Shown here one piece after another: positions 7,601-7,627 of a stretch of 7,627 nt of DNA. How positions within the stretch are numbered: position 1 is the first letter of the stretch; each line of letters starts with the position of its first letter. The notes below the pieces were generated by a model. That model was not told the DNA's origin. It worked only from the letters and a program-made list of their open reading frames with translations, and did no database searches. Source of the DNA: Cytophagales bacterium (lineage in GTDB: Bacteria; Bacteroidota; Bacteroidia; Cytophagales; Cyclobacteriaceae); the NCBI GenBank assembly GCA_003537495.1, contig DPSB01000613.1, forward strand, positions 1 through 7,627, written 5' to 3'. Made by a program: the position numbers and the translations under genes.

Positions 7601-7627
7601 AACGCCAAATTCAAGACCTATGAAGCA
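4586..7627 (+). CDS. jetC: Wadjet SMC-like ATPase JetC, 3' end cut off by window edge
   Basis: This is the motor of the Wadjet complex: a MukB/SMC-like ATPase that dimerises and extrudes DNA loops using ATP. The frame is open for 1014 codons to the last base. The start at 4586 is preferred over the in-frame ATG at 4640 because the conserved opening AGFRLQYMEVFNWGTF (12-27) begins before it. Walker A is GANASGKST (45-53). The N-terminal head continues to about residue 235, including FNQVVGVKVLEDLDDFIRTN (214-233). Charged coiled-coil arms lie at about 250-465 and 640-880. Between them is the JetC-type hinge (about 470-635), with PFIGELIKV at 479-487, EKVLHNFALRLIV at 499-511 and YVLGWD at 626-631. 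The C-terminal head begins with NDSLKEIDF (911-919). Relatives have about 1100 residues, so the ABC signature (SGGQ-like), Walker B and D-loop should lie just past the edge. An AAGG at 4572-4575 is a possible weak ribosome site inside jetB. Confidence 0.93.
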   Translation, partial: MLSLFSTSSDKAGFRLQYMEVFNWGTFTEKVFRINPKGNNSLLTGANASGKSTYVDALLTLIVPAKKDRFYNQSSGVEKKGDRTEETYVLGHYGNIQEEGKSSTSTQKLRDTNTYSVILASFSNTDQKQITLFQVRWFSNNELRRQFGIAHVSLDIEKDFSLFDSKGNWKKRLEQTYNTNVSKKKIEFIEGPTAYAERMSDLFGMRSPKALSLFNQVVGVKVLEDLDDFIRTNMLEEQDSETEFIQLKESFLTLMDAKTNIEKAKEQIKQLIPINDIAIALTNIQVDLLRLEKSKETAVYWFSKKGVELGEKELRKCKDELQQLNDELAELRSKEENLKQDERTISISIEKDEVGSKIKDLEKEIKNLQTLKDNRSKKLDDYNKIVQSIKLISNPSEDTFITNREEAKQLKLNAQQNIDDESENLRALKNKEDELTNSTNDLVSMIQTLQKNKNNIAGREAEIRDEIITEIGANREEIPFIGELIKVKEDETKWESSIEKVLHNFALRLIVPAKHYSKVNQYVNNNNLRGRIRYDKYEKQDYLKNLAQKDINEKSLVNKIDIKPKTQYYDWIEEYLQSQFDFVCVDNLAEFERHSEMAITQNGLIKFKKGKHEKDDRPHISRKENYVLGWDNKEKIATFKKELITLQSQQTENRKAITKKISDIKDLGSYKDECHNLFSKFDKYDDINWQDYANELLEKERQKSDLEKTNDRVKKLQEQLEAVQKNLKQLSEGDIFNKGQEIFKKNQQVEDVEKVIKSNKAILDPLGNIDVHQFETQNADLLGIEYANFESSRTKLQSENSKETRELEKQKAEKESEVRIKINDFKQPTEEITNKFKDWRSDANSLPDSIHLDLISGYQERLRILQRDDLPRFETKFNNYLQETITNKVGDFRMFFENWSDSIRENIKHLNDSLKEIDFKNKPQTYIQLVAPNKISDEVKEFRNLLNAAIPNIREVDASIDGRRNHFFNHIEPLISKLDKEEWRKKVMDVRSWFTYKAEEFYKETNAKFKTYEA

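Noticed and set aside
1..7627. CRISPR array, tRNA or rRNA gene
   Set aside because: No regularly spaced direct repeats and no cloverleaf or rRNA-like sequence seen on either strand.

Overview
The window looks like a chromosomal segment of a Bacteroidota bacterium, probably of the Cytophagales/Sphingobacteriia type. The evidence is a long FtsX/MacB-type ABC permease with the N-terminal signature common in that phylum, A-rich start regions with little Shine-Dalgarno signal, and moderate-to-low G+C. The taxonomic call is inferred from gene style; no rRNA or housekeeping marker is present.

Layout: (1) Positions 1-1957, minus strand: the first 652 codons of an ABC transporter permease whose C-terminus lies beyond the left edge. 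(2) Positions 1958-2566: a 609-base divergent intergenic region with no supportable gene but several inverted repeats, including one long asymmetric hairpin. (3) Positions 2567-7627, plus strand: three tightly packed genes that I recognise as jetA (DUF3375), jetB (DUF4194) and jetC (SMC-like ATPase). This is the front of a type I Wadjet anti-plasmid operon. jetC is still open at the right edge, and the expected nuclease gene jetD would lie just outside.

How the genes work together (established for the Wadjet family, inferred here): JetC dimers form a MukB-like SMC motor. JetA is the MukF-like kleisin that bridges the ATPase heads, and JetB is the MukE-like winged-helix partner. The complex extrudes DNA loops, and on small closed circles it brings in the JetD nuclease to cut the plasmid. 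The 4-base jetA/jetB overlap and 17-base jetB/jetC overlap fit co-translation of subunits of one complex. The permease is transcribed divergently and has no evident functional link; it probably marks the resident chromosome beside a defence-gene insertion. The jet genes are visibly richer in A+T than the permease (hand-counted 60-base lines: about 45-53% G+C in the permease, 32-38% in the jet genes). The system itself is already described. The less explained part of the window is the structured spacer at 1958-2566.
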